A stretch of DNA of 64,000 nt from Distichodus sexfasciatus. Taxonomy: Eukaryota > Chordata > Actinopteri > Characiformes > Distichodontidae. The stretch spans positions 182,989 through 246,988 of the forward strand of contig JAVGVS010000514.1 of assembly GCA_032718565.1 (NCBI GenBank), in the 5' to 3' direction. The notes under the pieces are model-generated. The model was not told the origin of the DNA, ran no database searches, and worked only from the letters and a program-made list of their open reading frames with translations. The position numbers were made by a program, and so were the translations under genes. Below, piece after piece: positions 44,072-56,195 of this stretch (position 1 is the first letter of the stretch; each line of letters begins with the position of its first letter).

Positions 44072-44303
44072 GGCGTTCCCCTGTCATCGAAAGATTGTCA
44101 GTTCAAATCATGGACTGGCAAAGGTAGTACTGAGATACTCATGAGCAAGGTACCATCCACAAGCACTGCTCCTCTGGCACTGCCCATGTCACCTGCCCAC
44201 TGCTCCTTCATGGAGCTACCTCAAATGCAGAGGTCACATTTCGTTGTGGTGCATATGTGCTGTGGTGCGTTCACAATGACAAAACATCACTCACTTTACC
44301 TTT
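44072..44303 (+). mobile_element. SINE-A, variant subfamily
   Basis: Starts gcggttatggcgttcccctg, then cgaaagattgtcagttcaaa, sharing diagnostic changes with 42443-42698. Ends caatgacaaaacatcactca. Confidence 0.9.
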
Positions 44304-44466
44304 ATTCAATTAGCAGACACTCTTATCTAGAAAGACTTTCAGGGACAGTTTCTCTGGAGCAACTTTGGGTTAAAGGTCTTATTCGGGGACCCAGTGGTGG
44401 TAGTGCTGGACATAGAAGTAAAACCCACAACCTCTTGGTCTAGAGGAAAGTATTCTAACCACAATA
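44297..44466 (-). mobile_element. SINE-C abutting the SINE-A tail
   Basis: Plus strand ttagcagacactcttatcta (tail complement) through gtagtgctggacatagaagt to the head complement near ctaaccacaat. Confidence 0.85.
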
Positions 44467-46050
44467 AGTTTTAAAAGACTTGAAAAGCTACTATTTAAAA
44501 GCTTTCCATACCCTGTCTGTCACATAGACTGCCATAAGACCTTGATTATCTGTTCCATCAACACACAGGGTCATTTCACAAGTAGCTAATTTAGAAAGTG
44601 CCTTGAGTGTGCGATACTGGCTCTGAATAGCGCTGTGCCCTACGCTGCCCTTTTATGTAATCCTGTGCAAACCTCAATGGTAAACTTTGAGACTTCCAGA
44701 AACAATATGACTTTGGTCAGAACTGATGCAAAGGTGCCGCCGTGCTGCACGGTGGCTTCAGAACAGGCCTTAGAAATGCTGAAATGGGAAGAGGATTGCA
44801 GGTGGTGTGTGTGTGTGTGTGTGTGTGTGCGTGTGCTAAAGGGGACGTGCCTCCCCGTAATTGCTTTGCCAAGGCCACAGGGATGAATGAATCAGCCATA
44901 AAAAGGGGCAAGTTGGAAAGAGGGGTGGATAATGGCAACTCCAAAGTGACCATTTCCCAGCTATCTATAGACTCGCCTCCGCAAGTCACCGCGATCAACT
45001 TATTCATCTGATCTCTCTGCTTTAGCCCATTATGCTCTGGATTTGCTATGCATTGTGGGCACGAGCCCTGCTTTTCGCAGCCGAATCTCGAAGGAATACT
45101 CCACCCGAGATTGCAAATGGGACTAGCGGAGAACGAAAGCCTGAGGGGCAAGTAGTGCGAGTGGCAAACGAGCCTCGTTACCACACCGATTACGTCATTT
45201 ATTTGTTCGTTCATTGTTAACCCCATTGAAGAATGAGCTCAGTGTTTTTGAGCTCACAAGAAATGAAAACTAGTCGTGCTAGCTGCTCCATTGACTTAAA
45301 ATCATTGTTAGCCAGATTAGCACTTTTTTGCCTCTTTAATTGAATAACATCCCAATCTAACATTGTAAAAGAGGAATTTGCAAGTAATTGAGCCTCATCG
45401 CGACTGGCAGCTCCTCGCCGGACCCCAACCTGGATTGTTAGACCCCCTCACCCGCAACCACCTCACCCGCAACCATCTCACCCGCTTATCTCCAAAGAAC
45501 ACGCCAAGCCGCCCCGTGGCCCGTGACAAATTCATCTTCGACAAATTACCTTCTCAAGCCACAAGAGTTTTCGGTATTGCCGCTAACAATCAATTAAAGG
45601 CAAAGCGCCACGGCAACGTGGACCGCAGCCACCTCGGAGCTCATTGAACCCTAGAAGGAGGGGAATCGCTTGAAAACACCCCATCCCCATCTCCCTTAAC
45701 ACACACACGCACAAACACACACACACTGCCCCTCTGATGGCCACCGCTGACCAGCGTTTTATGGGTGAGTAAACGCTGACACATCTCCGGCGTTGACATG
45801 TTGAGAGAGAGAGAGAAGGAAGGAAGGAAGGAAAGAAGAAGAAAGAGCTGAGGATGCTTTCACACACACTAATGCCTGGTTTACTATTTCTGTGAGAACC
45901 TTTCACTGATGATCCCATAATGACTAGGTGTAAGTTAACTACTGTACACCTAAACCTGATCGCAAGTAACGCAAAGCAAATCTTATACCTCTTTTGGGTC
46001 ACAACAAAACTGTTGCAATTTTTTAATAAATGCACTCTGTCCTTATTTTA
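44467..46050. other. Long stretch with candidate regulatory DNA at 44630-45660
   Basis: Except for a GT run (44801-44836), a CA run (45699-45725) and an AAGG run (45815-45835), I recognise no repeats. 44880-45210 and 45360-45650 are balanced and CpG-containing. Frames on both strands (for example 44717-45226 minus) lack motifs. Confidence 0.33.
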
Positions 46051-46234
46051 GTGTGTGTTTATTTGTCATTGCGAACACACCGCGCCACAGCACACAGTGC
46101 ACCACAACAAAATGTGAGCTCTGCATTTGACCCTTCCATGAAGGAGCAGTGGGCAGCTGACATGGGCAGCACCCAGGGAGCATTGCTTGGGGATGGTACC
46201 TTGCTCATGAGTACCTCATGCTACCAACTGCCCC
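46051..46234 (-). mobile_element. SINE-A with head-side deletion
   Basis: Plus strand has tttatttgtcattgcgaaca and cttgctcatgagtacctcat joined directly to gctaccaactgcccc, so the B-box region is deleted. Confidence 0.9.
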
Positions 46235-47110
46235 AAAGCTGTTACTGTACTCATATACATAGTATTGGCAAGAGCAAAAATGTAAGGTTTCTGTAAATAA
46301 AGCCCGAAACTTTTCTATTAAAGCTATTTTTCCTTCACAAAGCTACTAAAATCTGACAAAAGCTCAACTTGTTCTATCTGTTAGTCTTTAAGGCGACAAT
46401 TATGTCCTCACCAATACATTAAGACTTGCCCACTAACACACACACACACACACACATTTTTCAGACTAAGAAGCCTAATGGATATTGGGTGTTTTGTGCC
46501 GCTAAAAGCAGATAGCAATTACCAGTCGTGTTTCAAGGAGACGATGTGAACCGCACGATGATATTTAGAAGCTGAACCGTATTTTACGCCTTTTATTGGG
46601 CCAGGTTGAGTGGAGTTGCTGAATTATTATAAACAATCCGCTAATATATAAAATAATAATTACGAAATAGATTTATTGCTTGAACTGCACTAGCTGTAAT
46701 AACTGCATGTAGAAATTTCTGCTCTGGCACATTGGGTGTATAAATTACCATTTCCCTCTTGTAAAATCCTCGGCAAAAGCCACCTCAGTAGGTATTATAT
46801 TCTAATAGCCAGCCTAGGTGTTTTAATTAGTGCGGAATCCTTGTTATGGAAGGCAGATGGCAGAATCCTCTGTCTTTTGTTAAAGTCACACTAATTAAAA
46901 TTCCTGGAGAACCTTGCTCCCTCCAGAATGCATAATAAGACGGCCGGGGCTCAGAAACTAATAAGAGCGCTGATGCCTTGACAACCGCCTCACCTTGAAA
47001 CTTCAGCGAGTCAATTTCTCACCAGTCACCTCCCAAACCTTCCCAGGATCGCGGCTTCTGAGTCAGGGATGGCCAAATGTTATAGAGTTTTGAGGAAACG
47101 CTGTCTTGGG
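46235..47110. other. Candidate regulatory stretch (46480-47040)
   Basis: After a CA run at 46437-46457 comes about 550 bases of repeat-free sequence dense in TAAT/ATTA cores: gctaatatataaaataataa, gtgttttaattagtgcgga, cacactaattaaaattcctg. Of all stretches here it looks most like a deeply conserved noncoding element, but that is an impression from composition only. Confidence 0.4.
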
Positions 47111-48660
47111 TTGACATGGTCTGGAACTGCGGTCAGCTCTGAATGTCTGCTTTATAACTATTTAATGACATGAGCTGCAGCAGATTTCAAATCTACTCTG
47201 TGAATACCCTAAATGTGCTTCTAAAGTATGCAGTATGGTACTTTGCCATTCAGTACGAATGAATAGGTTCTTGTATGACTGGCTTATTCCAATGCCACAT
47301 CCCAGACCACGGTCTCACCCGAAACAATGAAGAAAAATGAGAAAAACACATTTCGCAAGCCTTCGGAAATTCCCACATAAATGCCTTCAGTGGTGCAGGC
47401 CATGAATGCAACATTCTGTGGAGCAATCTTAATTTGTATCATTTTTCTGTTCCTTTTTCACATTAAAAATAAAACTCACAAAATATGTTTTTGCAATATT
47501 TGTTTTCGATTTTGTGCTTGATATTTTAAAACAAACAAAAAAACGTGCTAAACATGCACTCGGTTTTCATCAGATGTACATATTGTGACTCAGACGTGAT
47601 CTTTATACATGTTGAAAATATATGTACTGCTGTTAGCTTACTGCTTAAGAACTGATAACTCTCTTTTTTGTTCTTTGGCGGTTTTGTTCCTTTATCTGTG
47701 ATTTTCACATTTTTTGCTTCAGTTGTCTGTATGCAACAATCACTTTTAGGTCATGTCACTTGTGTTTAAGAAAAAAAAAACAAAATAGAATGGGGGTGCA
47801 AAAGGGAAACAAAGAAGAAGCATGACTTGTTTATTAATATATTCGTGTTGACTTAAAATGTGTCATTACCTTCTGCTTAGTCGCTGTTGAAAGTGTCTGA
47901 CCCAACTCAGTTTCTTGGCCAAAAAAGTGGGTCCCAACTGAATGTATAATTGAAAGCCCTGCACTACAGCAAAAACTGTCTATAGACCCAAATAAATATA
48001 TAGAAAATATAAACTTAAGATGATTGCAGTTACTACTAGTAGATTGTTAGTAGAATTTTGGGTTTTTTTGTCTCACCAATCTGCTGATACTTTCTACCTC
48101 TTGGCTTGTAAACTGTACACTGGGTTGCCCCCAACGAGCAGTATCTAAATACAACACTATTTAGTATTTAGTTACAGTATGACATCCTTTTGCATTGGAA
48201 GTCACGCTTTTAAAAGCACACCAGACCGTATCGTCTACGCCATGCTGGCTGCCTTGCTGCCCTGGCCGATTTAGCTGTAAACTGTTGTTTTGATGTTGCC
48301 ATCAAAGTGGGAGGTGGTGGTGGAAATGTGGTGGGAACGTGGCATGCGATAGATGCTCCCTTTATGTCCACCAACATGGCAGACTGCCACATGTCCCTCC
48401 CTCTCACTGTGAGTAGGTGCTTCTTTGAAAGTAGTGCTTTGAGGGGGATTTGCAACTAGGACACAGAACCCGACTCCACACACTCCTCCAAATGCAAAGA
48501 GAAAAACCAGGGCAAATGTGAATGTAAATGAAACAAATGTAAAAAAGCCTTCTTTGCTTTTTAATCAGGTGACTTGGCCATGTTTATTGCATAACCTCAC
48601 ATATGTTCTCATCATTTACAGGTTCTTAGCATTTAATTAATGTTTGTCTTCTCATTACAT
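47110..48660. other. Noncoding stretch, nothing recognised
   Basis: AT-rich to balanced. Minus frames at 48210-48483 have no motif. Confidence 0.4.
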
Positions 48661-48789
48661 CAGGTGTGTTTGGATTTAACCTCGGAGGAAGAAACGGCCC
48701 AACTACTGACCAAGAGTTTGGAGTCTGGCTCACCCCCAGCATATCACATTTACTTTATCAGCAAATCATATTTGATCATATCAAGGAAG

Positions 48790-49250
48790 TGAGCAAAGTC
48801 CAGTGATTATATATAAAAGTCAATCGGGTTCAGTCATATAAGTATCTTGGTGTCCCTATCGACAGCACTTTATTGTGTTCATGTTGACACAATGTGATCT
48901 CATCTCCTTTGAGTACAATATTTCATGCACAGATTATGCCTGTTTGAATCTGAATGTGAAATCATCATGTGATCAGAAGTAAGAGAGAATTTCTCACTGA
49001 TCCTTCACATTGTCTGTACTCCCAGTATGAATTGCTGCCATGGGGTAGAAGGTGTATAAATTATCATTGCAGATTCAACCATTTTAAGAATGCTTCTGTT
49101 CATATATCACTACCAATGGCCTAAAGTAGCAGCAGAAATATCTCTGTCTGATGTCCATGAATGGAACATATGTCTACCTGTGTTTTGGTCAGTCCAGTTT
49201 GTAGAGCCCAATTTAAATTTCCCTATGGGGACAAAAAACCCACCTTTCTA
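48790..49250 (+). pseudogene. LINE reverse-transcriptase C-terminal remnant
   Basis: 48816-48872 encodes KVNRVQSYKYLGVPIDSTL, matching the KYLGV.ID block that ends LINE reverse transcriptases. 48999-49124 encodes DPSHCLYSQYELLPWGRR, then RFNHFKNASVHIS, and stops at 49122. This corresponds to the LLPSGRRY...N.FKNSFVP C-terminus. Between the blocks the frame is broken, so it is dead. It differs enough from the LINE at 8461 to be another subfamily. The start is 5'-truncated. Confidence 0.7.
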
Positions 49251-49315
49251 CATACCTGCCTAACCTTAACTACCAACATACTATAAACCATTAACCAAAC
49301 CAAATAAGCAAAAAA

Positions 49316-49899
49316 TAATCCACCAATCATCCCACCAATCCACCAACCAACTCAACAACGTGCCACCATCCCACCATTCCAACAACCAGCCATTCCACAA
49401 ATGAAGCAACCAACCAATCCACGAACCAACCAACCATCATGCCAATCCACCAACCAGTCATTCCGAACAACCAAGCAACCAACCAATCCACCATCCAACC
49501 ATCCCACCACTTCACCAACCAGAAAATCCACCAACCCACCCACCAAACAGTCAGTTAACAAATTCAACCAACAACCAACCCACCAACTCTCCAACCAACC
49601 ACAAACCAACTCAAAACCCACCAACTCCCTGACCGGTCAGCCATCTAACCAATCAACCTACCATTCAACCCATTATTACAGCCAAACTATCCATGAACCC
49701 AAAAGTCAATCCACTAACCAGCAAGCCAACCAACCAACCAATCCACTCATCAGATCCTGAACCAACAAGCCCAGCAACCAAACAACACAACAACCAATCC
49801 AACTAACCCAAAATCCACAAGCCAACTGACCAATCAATCCATCAATCAATCAACCAACCCAAAACCCACAAACCAACCAAACAACCCACCCAAACCCTG
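49316..49899. repeat. CCAA/CCAAC-rich degenerate array
   Basis: About 580 bases, nearly free of G, built from CCAAC, CCAAT and CCACC units with roughly 4-base periodicity. A 119-residue Asn/Gln/Pro/Thr/Ser-rich plus frame and Trp/Gly-rich minus frames are artefacts. Confidence 0.93.
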
Positions 49900-51200
49900 A
49901 ACAAGACCCCTAATAGAAGTATATCTGAATAAAAGTGTCAAATCAATGTTGTATAATTTTTTCTTTGGATTGAGGCCCTCAATCCTGCAACAGTCACACT
50001 GTTACAGTGCTTCATACATTTTACTTAACTCTGAAGGGCTGATTAATTGAAGGAAGCATAATCTGGACAGACCTGTTTAACTTTCCATTGTCTATCAGAT
50101 GTAGTTGTCTCTGTTTTAATTAGCTGCCTTTTTGTGTTTTTATGCCTCAGTTAATCTCTTTTGTCTTAAAATTTGTTGGTGCATCTGTAAATAATTCTGA
50201 AAATTGTGTCCATATTAGCAGTGTGTTGGAGTTAATTATGTAAAATGTTAAAAAAAGTGAGACCCTTAATTGTGCCACAGCCCGTAGTTACTTTGTCTTA
50301 AATTATAGTCACAACAGTATCACATTCACTATTTCTGTAGAAAATTCTGCTCTATTTTGTGCATGAATCCCACAGCTAACTACGGAGTACAGAATGTCTT
50401 TGTTAATACACAGGCGAGATGGATGTTTTTATGGATACTTCAATGCTGAGTTTCATCACATTTTCAACAAACACACTTAGCAATGTTAGCACACATAACC
50501 TTCTGACTGCAGTCAGATGCATTCCTCATTATGTAAGGCAAAAATCGTTACTGCCTACTACACCTTACTGCGACAGGAGAGCAGTTTTATTCAAAAGAGG
50601 ACACCTCAAGGCTACATTCTGACTGAAAGGAAGTGGAAAGTATAGCGCCGGCAGCGGAATATTGTGGATGTTATTCACTAAAGCGGGTGAGTAATCATGG
50701 GCCACACCGAGACCTTCGTACGTTCTGTATTTATGTCTGTGAGTGGTATTTAAGGATTCCACACAGGCTCGGAGAAGAGCCACATCATAAAACATTAATG
50801 TGGTCGTCTGCAGAGAGATTACTGCATCCGCCCATCTCCGAGGAGCAGGTTACAGGGCCATGGACGCCAACCAGAACCACAGACCAACAAACAAAGAAAT
50901 AAATACTAGTGCAACTATCTGGCTTGTCAGTTTGGGTTGATTTTTTTCATTAGTACAGCTATGGAAACATGAGCAGAACACAGATCCTTTTATGCAAAGG
51001 AGAGGAAATGCTGCTGCTGCTGTTATGTGTAATCAATGCGTTGTATTATAGCCCCAAAAATCTTGATTTTCAATATTAATTACCGTACTGATCATGTGAA
51101 TGAGTTCCTTGTAATGTATTTTACAAGTTTACCTTTGTTTTTGCTGTTATAAAACAAGTGTGTTTAAACTTTAAGAGCTGTGCAACATCCAATCACCTTT
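49900..51200. other. Noncoding stretch; 50480-50900 candidate regulatory
   Basis: AT-rich at both ends. The centre is balanced (gcgccggcagcggaatattg). No repeat family or coding motif is found. Confidence 0.28.
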
Positions 51201-51204
51201 GCTT

Positions 51205-51240
51205 ATAACTGTTATGGCCCCCCTGGACTTTGGCCATAAC
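51205..51240 (+). mobile_element. LTR-like end scrap
   Basis: tgttatggcccccctggact followed by ttggcc resembles the ends at 3228 and 41372. Too short for firm assignment. Confidence 0.35.
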
Positions 51241-51385
51241 AATAACTTTGCTTAGTGGCAAAAATGGACAGATTTTCTACAACTCGATTGTGGTAAATAC
51301 CTTGCCATATTGGTAAAATCACCTGGGGCAAATCATCATTGATGACACAATCGACCAGTGACATTACAAAAGAGGAGCATTTTGA

Positions 51386-51634
51386 AAGTGAGTGATTATT
51401 TATCATTGTGAACACACCATAGCACAGCACACAGTGCACCACAATGAAATGTGACCTCTGCATTTAACCCATCCATGAAGGAGCAGTGGGCAGCTAACAT
51501 GTGTCTGGGGAGCAGTGCTTGGGGACGGTACCTTGCTCATGAGTACCTCAGTGGTAACTTTACTGGCCCTGGATTCGAGCCTGCGACCTTCTGATCACGG
51601 GGCGAACACTCTGCCGTTATGCCACCAACTGCCC
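51386..51634 (-). mobile_element. SINE-A, full length
   Basis: Plus strand from aaagtgagtgattatttatc to caccaactgcccc. B-box complement ggattcgagcc is intact enough to recognise. One of the best-preserved copies. Confidence 0.94.
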
Positions 51635-51814
51635 CATTTCATGTACCTTGTTATTGCATTTTTAGGCATGATTAATTTGAAAAGATTGTTGTTTGTGATA
51701 GATGTGATTTGACAAGGTATTGCAGCTACACGTTTAAGGTATAGTGGAAATTCGTTATATACATGTATATTGTTATGTTAAATTTATGTTAAAACATGGT
51801 GGAAATTTATGTTA

Positions 51815-52081
51815 CAAATGGTGCAGCACAGTGAAGAACAAAAAGGTCCTGGGTTTGATGTCCGGTGGGGCGTACTCCGGTTTACTACCAGAGTCGAAAA
51901 ATATGCACTATTGAGTACTGTAAATTGTCCTGTTAGGTGTGCAAGTAAGTGTGTTTACCATGTGGTATGTTGATGCCCCCCAAGGATTAGTCCCCACATC
52001 ACACCTATAGTCCCGGGATACGGTGCGGGCCCTATTACCCTGCCATGGATTATGTGGTTCAGATAATGAATGAATTAATGT
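51815..52081 (+). mobile_element. SINE-B, diverged
   Basis: Contains aaaaggtcctgggtttgatg, ctatagtcccgggatacggt and tggttcagataatgaatgaa. Confidence 0.82.
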
Positions 52082-52395
52082 TGGTCAAATGCATGAAAAA
52101 GACAGTAATGCTAGCAAGACTAGCTTAAGTTTTTCCCTGCCAATATATTTTGGTAATTGAGCAGGCAAATGACTTTGAATGCCCATGCTTTTGCTTAAAC
52201 AAACTTAATTACAAGTCCAGTGCTCCATTCTGATTTCTTAATGATTTATGTAGACTAGCATGCAAACTTTATTTTAAGGTTTTTGCCCTTTTGAGCAAGC
52301 ATCACCACTATGCAAATAGTTTAACATTTCTTCACGTCAGTAATTTTGGAATTTTGTTTTTTTAAAAACCTTCTCAAGTTGTACCTACGTTTATG

Positions 52396-52528
52396 TGAGC
52401 TCTGCGTGTTATCCATCCATGAAGGAGCAGTGGGCAGCTTCTTGAGGATGGTACCTTGCTCATGAGCACCTCAGTGGTACCTTTACTGGTCTGGGACTTG
52501 AACAGGTGACTCTTCAATTGCAGAGCCA
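52396..52528 (-). mobile_element. SINE-A, partial
   Basis: Plus strand gaaggagcagtgggcagctt, ggtaccttgctcatgagcac and ctgggacttgaacaggtgac. Tail and head ends are lost. Confidence 0.85.
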
Positions 52529-53353
52529 ACAAACAATAACATCTTTTGCTAGGAAAAGTAAACTTGAAATCCTCTCATAGAGTCTATGTCTAATTTTTTG
52601 AGCATTTGGTATTAACTCATATAAACTTTCTCATTTTCATGAGGTCTTGGACAGTTGACCGTCTCAGTTGTAATTTCACGCTGGAGCAGGGGTCTGTTAT
52701 CTCACTAAAGCGTAATATGAATATCATTATTGGGAAGAATAACGTGGTGCTTAATTCAATTTGCTTTTCAAACCAGATTTAATAGAGGAGAGTGTTGGGA
52801 AATTTCTACCTGATTCCACTTAATAAGTCACTTAAATGATGTTCGCTCCTCCGTCAGTTTTAAATGCCATGCCTTGAACTCTGAAACATGACCTGCTCCC
52901 TTCAATCCAATTAATCTCCGTAATAAGTGTCAAAAGGCAAATGATCTCACGACATCTCTGTAAAACCTTGTGAAACAAACAGCGATGAGTAATTACAGGT
53001 TTTTTGACATCCTCAATCAGGGCCCTCAGGTGACAGCTATGGAAATGCTATTTAATCAGTTGGCTCTTCTTTCTAGCCTAAACATTTTATCTTGCATCTT
53101 TCAGTCTTATCTCGTTCAATCTAACTTGTGTCACAGCTTGCTCAAATGCCTTTTGTCCTAAAAAAGAATTTCTCCTCCCAATTAAAAATTCCTAATTAAC
53201 TAATTACAACAGAACACTAAATGTCATTTTGATGAAACATCTAACTCACCAACAAATGCTTTATTGTTGAACTGGCAAATATATTCATAACCAAAAAAAT
53301 TACTATCATTACTAATAAATATCTGAGTTATGTTAACATATTTTTGAAATAGG
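52529..53353. other. Candidate regulatory stretch (52600-53170)
   Basis: Repeat-free, balanced sequence including gcgtaatatgaatatcatta, ccaattaatctccgtaataa and gatgagtaattacaggtttt, dense in homeodomain-type cores. The short plus frame at 52970 has no motif. Confidence 0.35.
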
Positions 53354-53600
53354 GTCGCTGTCGGACGGAAACCTTTTTATTTCCAAAATGGTTATTTTTC
53401 AGGAAATTGAAAAAACGAGATATATGAAATATGAACATTCTATATACATATGTGAACAAGCCTTTTTAAAAACACTTTTCATTGGTAAAATATTTCTAAA
53501 ACTGTCAGGCCAACGTAAAGACTGACAAGTAGTCTTGTTTTATGATAAAAAATAAAAACGACCAAAAATGGACTCATGAGATTTCCGCCTGACAGTGACA
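53354..53600. mobile_element. Small MITE with about 19-bp inverted ends
   Basis: Left end gtcgctgtcggacggaaac. Right end atttccgcctgacagtgac, whose complement reads gtcactgtcaggcggaaat. About 250 bases, no coding capacity, and an inner hairpin (aagact...agtctt near 53518). Superfamily not determined. Confidence 0.65.
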
Positions 53601-53967
53601 GTGATACTGTGATAAAGGTTTCATTGTGATATAAGTATTTCAGAACTTCAGTTACAGTGGTATAACAGCAATTTCTAACTATAGAGACAATGTTCCCCCA
53701 AAATTTAACTATTGCATTCAGAATTAAATTATCAATAAACCTAATATATTACTCGTCGCACCCTAAACACGTAGCTTGTGATATTACAATTCCCACAATA
53801 CACCAAACAAAATGTCAATTTATGACCAAATTCAACAAGAATTATCTGTTACAATGTCAGTTCAGACAGACACACACAAGTTACACTGATGACATTTTGC
53901 CCAGACTAATTTTAACATTTTATGACAGATTTGACAAGTTACCATAGCTACACAATTAAGGTGGTCT
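53601..53967. other. AT-rich noncoding stretch, nothing recognised
   Basis: No repeat or coding signal identified. Confidence 0.4.
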
Positions 53968-54311
53968 GGGGCGGCACGGTCCTGGTCCTGTTTCGATTTT
54001 CCAGTTTGGTCATGGGGTCTTCCTGTGTAGGGTTTGTGTGTTCTTCCTATTTGCATGGGTTTTGTCTGGGTGCCCTGGTTTCCTCCCACAGTCCAAAAGC
54101 ATGCAGTTTAGGTTGAGTGGATACAAATTGCCCCATTTGAGTCAATGTCAGTTTGTTTGTGTGAGTGTGTGTGCCCTGCACAGTGTTGGTGCCCACCCAG
54201 TGTTGGTCCCCGGATTGTGTCTGAAGTCCCAACGTAACCTCTGTTCCCTGTGACCCCAATGTGGATTAAAAGATTCAGATAATGAATGAATGAACGAATG
54301 AATGAATGGAT
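53968..54311 (+). mobile_element. SINE-B, nearly complete
   Basis: Head ggggcggcacggtcctggtc, body tttcctcccacagtccaaaa, and tail gattcagataatgaatgaat with further AATG units. The B-box area is damaged. A SINE-A follows with no gap. Confidence 0.88.
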
Positions 54312-54573
54312 GGGGCAGTTGGGGCAGTTTGTAGCGTAACAGTTGTAGCATTCATCCCCTGATCAGAAGGACCCCGTTTCAAATGCCAGACCAGTAAATG
54401 TACAACTGAGGTACTCACGAGCAAGTTACCGTCCCCAAGTGCTGCTCCCCGGGCGCTACTCATGTTAGCTGTCTACTGCTCCTTCACGGATGGGTCAAAT
54501 GCAAAGCTCACATTTGGTTGTGTTGCATGTGTGCTGTGCTGTTTTCACAATTACAAATAATCACTCAATTTAG
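54312..54573 (+). mobile_element. SINE-A inserted at the SINE-B tail
   Basis: Starts with a doubled head (ggggcagttggggcagtttg), has gtactcacgagcaagttacc and ends tttcacaattacaaataatc. Confidence 0.92.
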
Positions 54574-55850
54574 TCATTATCTTCAGAATGAATTTAGGTG
54601 GGGTTACTGATATAACAATCGCTTTGTTGTAAATTTAATTCTAAATGCAACTTTTTGAAACAACTTTAAAAATAGATTTGCCGAAGTTACGACTCAAGGA
54701 GCAGAGGACCTATTTATTGATTCAAAGTGTATTTTTAAGTGATTGAACTTCCTCTTGCCTTTTGGCCTGATCACATTGCTTTTGATATTACAGCTTTATT
54801 ATTTTTCATACCCTCTTCTTGGTGTTTTACTCCGGGTTTCTGGCTCCAGAAGGCACTTTGGAAATCTTTTTTTTCCCCCGATAGAACTTAGAGTGCTGTG
54901 CCATTATTAACAAAGACCTTTAACACACAAAGCTAAGGTCATTTAATTATTTGACCGTTAAATCTTTGAAGCCGCTCTAAAGCCAGCGGGAGCGTTGAGT
55001 TCGGCTCTGTCTCGACAAATTCAAATCCCTCCGGATAATGAGAGCGTTAAAACCAGGAGAGTAAGGAGGTCTCGTCCTGAAGTGCGGCTCACGTGTTCCT
55101 CGTCGGCCAATTTATTTCCAGGTAATTAAGTCACGTGGCCTGAGCCTCTCCGACCCGCTGACGCTGACGATGTTTTTGTCTTTTGGACAAATTAAATGCT
55201 CATTATGAGACGGAGATGCAAAGCGATGCAGCCCCGCCCGGCCCCCATTTCAGCTGAGATAAATAAGTGCCCGGAATTCGTCAGATCGATTCCTCTTTAA
55301 TGACATGCACACAGAAGTCATTTCCACGTCTCGGTTTTAATCAGATCACTATTCAGACAACTCATAGCACCTCTCAGAAGAACGGATTTGATTTTTTTGG
55401 AAAATGGCGCTTGTTTCACTAAAGAGATTTGTTTTAAAAAATGGTTTTGTTAAAAAAACCAATATGTTAAAAAACATATGTAAAGTCAATTTCACAAATA
55501 ATTTAGTCTCAAATCAGACTGGCACCAAACTTAACACATTTTCTAGTAGCTTTAAAAACATGTATTTAGCATAGCTTTAAATATTCATTATTGCATTTTC
55601 TGAAGGCTATTTTCCCCTTTTATTGTCCATTTAAGTCTTGTGCACTATTACTGTGCACTTTTATTGTATTTTATTTTGTTCTTTTACAACATCTTACGAA
55701 TAATTCCTGTTTTTTTCAAAGCGCAAAGCACTCTCATTTAGTACCATGTTTCATGTCTGAAACAGATGTCTCAGGTTGCAATTTTCCATGTTTGTTTGAC
55801 AATTTGAAACATCTTTGTGAGGACAATTTCTTAACGTTGTGAAAATATTT
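54574..55850. other. Candidate regulatory stretch (54890-55400)
   Basis: 55000-55330 is balanced and CpG-containing with no repeat match (gaggtctcgtcctgaagtgc, tatttccaggtaattaagtc). The right part is AT-rich and unremarkable. Confidence 0.35.
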
Positions 55851-56195
55851 TTGTCTGTGGCTTAGCGAGGGCAATATTGAATTTTGGGCGGCTTTTTGAG
55901 ACTTTTTGTGACTTCGTTAGAGATTCTTTGGGAAGACATTTAAGCTTGGAGACGCCATTGTTGAGACTTTTGAGGATATTTTTGTAAAATTGTCATGGCT
56001 TTATGAGCACATTTTTGTGACATTGTGAGGAAACAAAATACTTAATATTGTAAAACCTAAATGATTTGCTTTTGGTTGCTTTTAAGGTTAGGTGTAGCTG
56101 AAGTATAATTTACCTTTAGTAATTATGGAAGTCAAAACAAAGACCTTACAAAGATGGCAAGACACAACTGTGTGTGTGCATGTGTGTGTGTGAAA
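55850..56195. repeat. Diffuse 'ttttgtggctttgtgagg' repeat, block 1
   Basis: Irregular units such as ttgtcatggctttatgagca and catttttgtgacattgtgag. The block ends accttacaaagatggcaaga followed by a GT run. The same ending closes block 3 near 59240. Confidence 0.6.

Noticed and set aside
44717..45226. 169-residue minus-strand frame
   Set aside because: Contains the GT/CA run as His-Thr repeats and overlaps plus frames; no motif. Regulatory DNA is more likely.
49401..49760. 119-residue Asn/Gln/Pro/Thr-rich frame resembling a prion-like protein
   Set aside because: It is the CCAA-rich satellite read in one frame; no start context or flanking exon.
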